Assembly (NCBI GenBank): GCA_021772595.1
Contig: JAJFLS010000002.1
Location: 1-7,173 of the forward strand
Direction: 5' to 3'
Source of the DNA: Opitutales bacterium
Lineage (GTDB): Bacteria > Verrucomicrobiota > Verrucomicrobiia > Opitutales > Opitutaceae
DNA: 7,173 bases
Made by a program: the position numbers and the translations under genes. Every line of letters starts with the position of its first letter. Position 1 is the first letter of the stretch. The notes under the pieces were generated by a model. It was not told where the DNA came from and did not search any database. It saw only the letters and a program-made list of their open reading frames with translations. Positions 7,001 to 7,173 of the stretch are shown here, in pieces.

Positions 7001-7173
7001 GTTCATGTCGGTGGCAGTCAGCGATTTCGAGCGATCATCCTAACGTCCGTGACAACCTTTGTCGGGCTGGTTCCGATATTGCTCGAGCGCAGTCTCCAAG
7101 CGCAGTTTCTCATCCCCATGGCCACCTCGCTGGCCTTCGGCGTGCTCTTCGCGACGTTCATCACGCTCGTGCT
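4085..7173 (+). CDS. RND-family efflux pump, inner-membrane transporter (AcrB-like), cut at the right edge
   Basis: This is the proton-driven inner-membrane pump of the tripartite system. The frame is open for 1029 codons from a GTG at 4085 to the edge; family members are about 1020-1060 residues, so only the C-terminal end is missing. TM1 is at about residues 10-28, followed by KRELFPQFSLD (31-41) and GASPEEVEESVV (51-62) opening the first periplasmic porter loop. TM2-6 span about 330-480 and include IVVDDAIVVGE with D395 and D396, equivalent to the AcrB proton-relay aspartates. TM7 is near 525-548, then the second periplasmic loop. TM8-12 begin near 885 and include MSGVVVNDSLVLVERIN (N950, D951). 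GTG is the only standard start ahead of TM1: the frame has a stop at 3983-3985 and no ATG, GTG or TTG between. It gives the family-like opening MIAWFTRNGVAANL. The gap to the adaptor gene is 23 bp. Multidrug or other hydrophobic export is likely, but substrate is unknown. The SGVVVNDSLVLV motif recalls a large AcrB-related clade common in environmental bacteria. Confidence 0.95.
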   Translation, partial: MIAWFTRNGVAANLIMLLLVAGGLASYFTVKRELFPQFSLDIVTVRVPYLGASPEEVEESVVIRIEEAIQSVDGIKEINSVAQEGYGSVTATINKGYDIAKIKDDIKTRVDAIITFPVDTERPIIDEPLIQKDVIRVSVFGETSEKEIKKIADRVRDELVEIEGISQAEVQGVRDYEISIEVSEFTLRNYGLTFDQVVQAVRSSSLDLPGGLIKADGGEISLRTKEQDYVGTDFQDIALITNPDGGKLYLRDVATIKDGFADQDMVTKFNGKPAAIILVREVGSENPLEISKMVYDYVENASETWLPDGVELEAWSDSSFYLQGRIDMLMNNGLLGFGLVLITLAIFLRPSLAFFVAIGIPVSFLATLAIAPLIGITINLLSLFAFILVLGIVVDDAIVVGESVFTEFQKGGPGADSAVRGAKLVSMPVTFAVITTAVAFIPVFFLPGMVGKFMHGIPIVVIPTLIFSLVQSKLVLPYHLSLCHVGDKEGREKLNPLSRVQRKFSDGMERFVENVYMPTLDKALKFRWMTLALFLAMLIFSGALVIFGAVRFVFFPSVPSDYIFLELNMAEGTPLTETRKAIQHIDDALKEISEEEIAKGMIDPVKNKGVFLGYSVLAGGPNPTSFSSGGNIGSIILELSKGELRDSDADQIAKAWREKVGEIPGARKLNFLSSASGPVGLPVDIRLTGRNFRDLKAASLEIQDELKQYEGLLDIRDTYSEGKRELKVSLKDNARALGLTAADLGRQIRHAFYGAEAQRVQRDKEDIRVMIRYPKEERESLGNLENMRIVAPNGARIPISEVADLNYGIGYPAISRLDRQRIISVQADADKEAANTDAINTALYGSYPGDPNSILGGVLAKYPGVSPIKGGEAKDMEEALPAMLGGMLLVVVLIYTLLAIPFKSYLQPMIVICVIPFGIGGAIYGHLITFQDLSLLSVLGIIAMSGVVVNDSLVLVERINRLRAGGMSLFEAVHVGGSQRFRAIILTSVTTFVGLVPILLERSLQAQFLIPMATSLAFGVLFATFITLV

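Noticed and set aside
6125..7006. 293-residue minus-strand frame, longer than the TetR gene
   Set aside because: It also lies wholly opposite conserved RND transmembrane and porter sequence, with no start signal or family motif, so its length reflects codon bias.

Overview
The window comes from a Gram-negative bacterium. It encodes a periplasmic glucan-biosynthesis protein and a complete envelope-spanning efflux system of outer-membrane lipoprotein, inner-membrane-anchored adaptor and RND pump. Base composition is moderate, and A-rich leaders without Shine-Dalgarno sites precede several genes. The phylum cannot be fixed from this sequence. A marine proteobacterium or an Opitutae-type verrucomicrobium would both fit; this is only an impression.

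Layout: positions 1-507 (minus strand) hold the first 169 codons of opgG/mdoG, cut by the left edge. Positions 508-761 are a divergent intergenic region. It carries an 8+8 bp inverted repeat (719-738) that looks like a TetR operator, a weak promoter around it and a good ribosome binding site. Reading rightward are four closely packed genes: a TetR/AcrR-type repressor (762-1406), a NodT-type outer-membrane factor lipoprotein (1411-2799), a membrane fusion protein (2835-4061) and an RND pump (4085 to beyond the right edge, about 1030 residues present, only the last few dozen missing). Gaps between them are 4, 35 and 23 bp, with no terminator seen, so one operon is the simplest reading.

How they work together (inferred from the families): the repressor binds the palindrome in front of its own gene and shuts off the whole operon until a ligand releases it. 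The pump uses the proton gradient to move a substrate from the inner membrane or periplasm. The adaptor bridges pump and channel, and the outer-membrane factor is the exit duct. The substrate cannot be read from the sequence. The opgG gene is transcribed away from the operon and has no visible functional link to it.

I found no mobile element, RNA gene, CRISPR array or clear novel system. The points most worth a second look are the operator, the absence of the AcrB-type TM10 lysine in the pump, the GTG start of the pump, and the lack of Shine-Dalgarno sites at four of the five gene starts.
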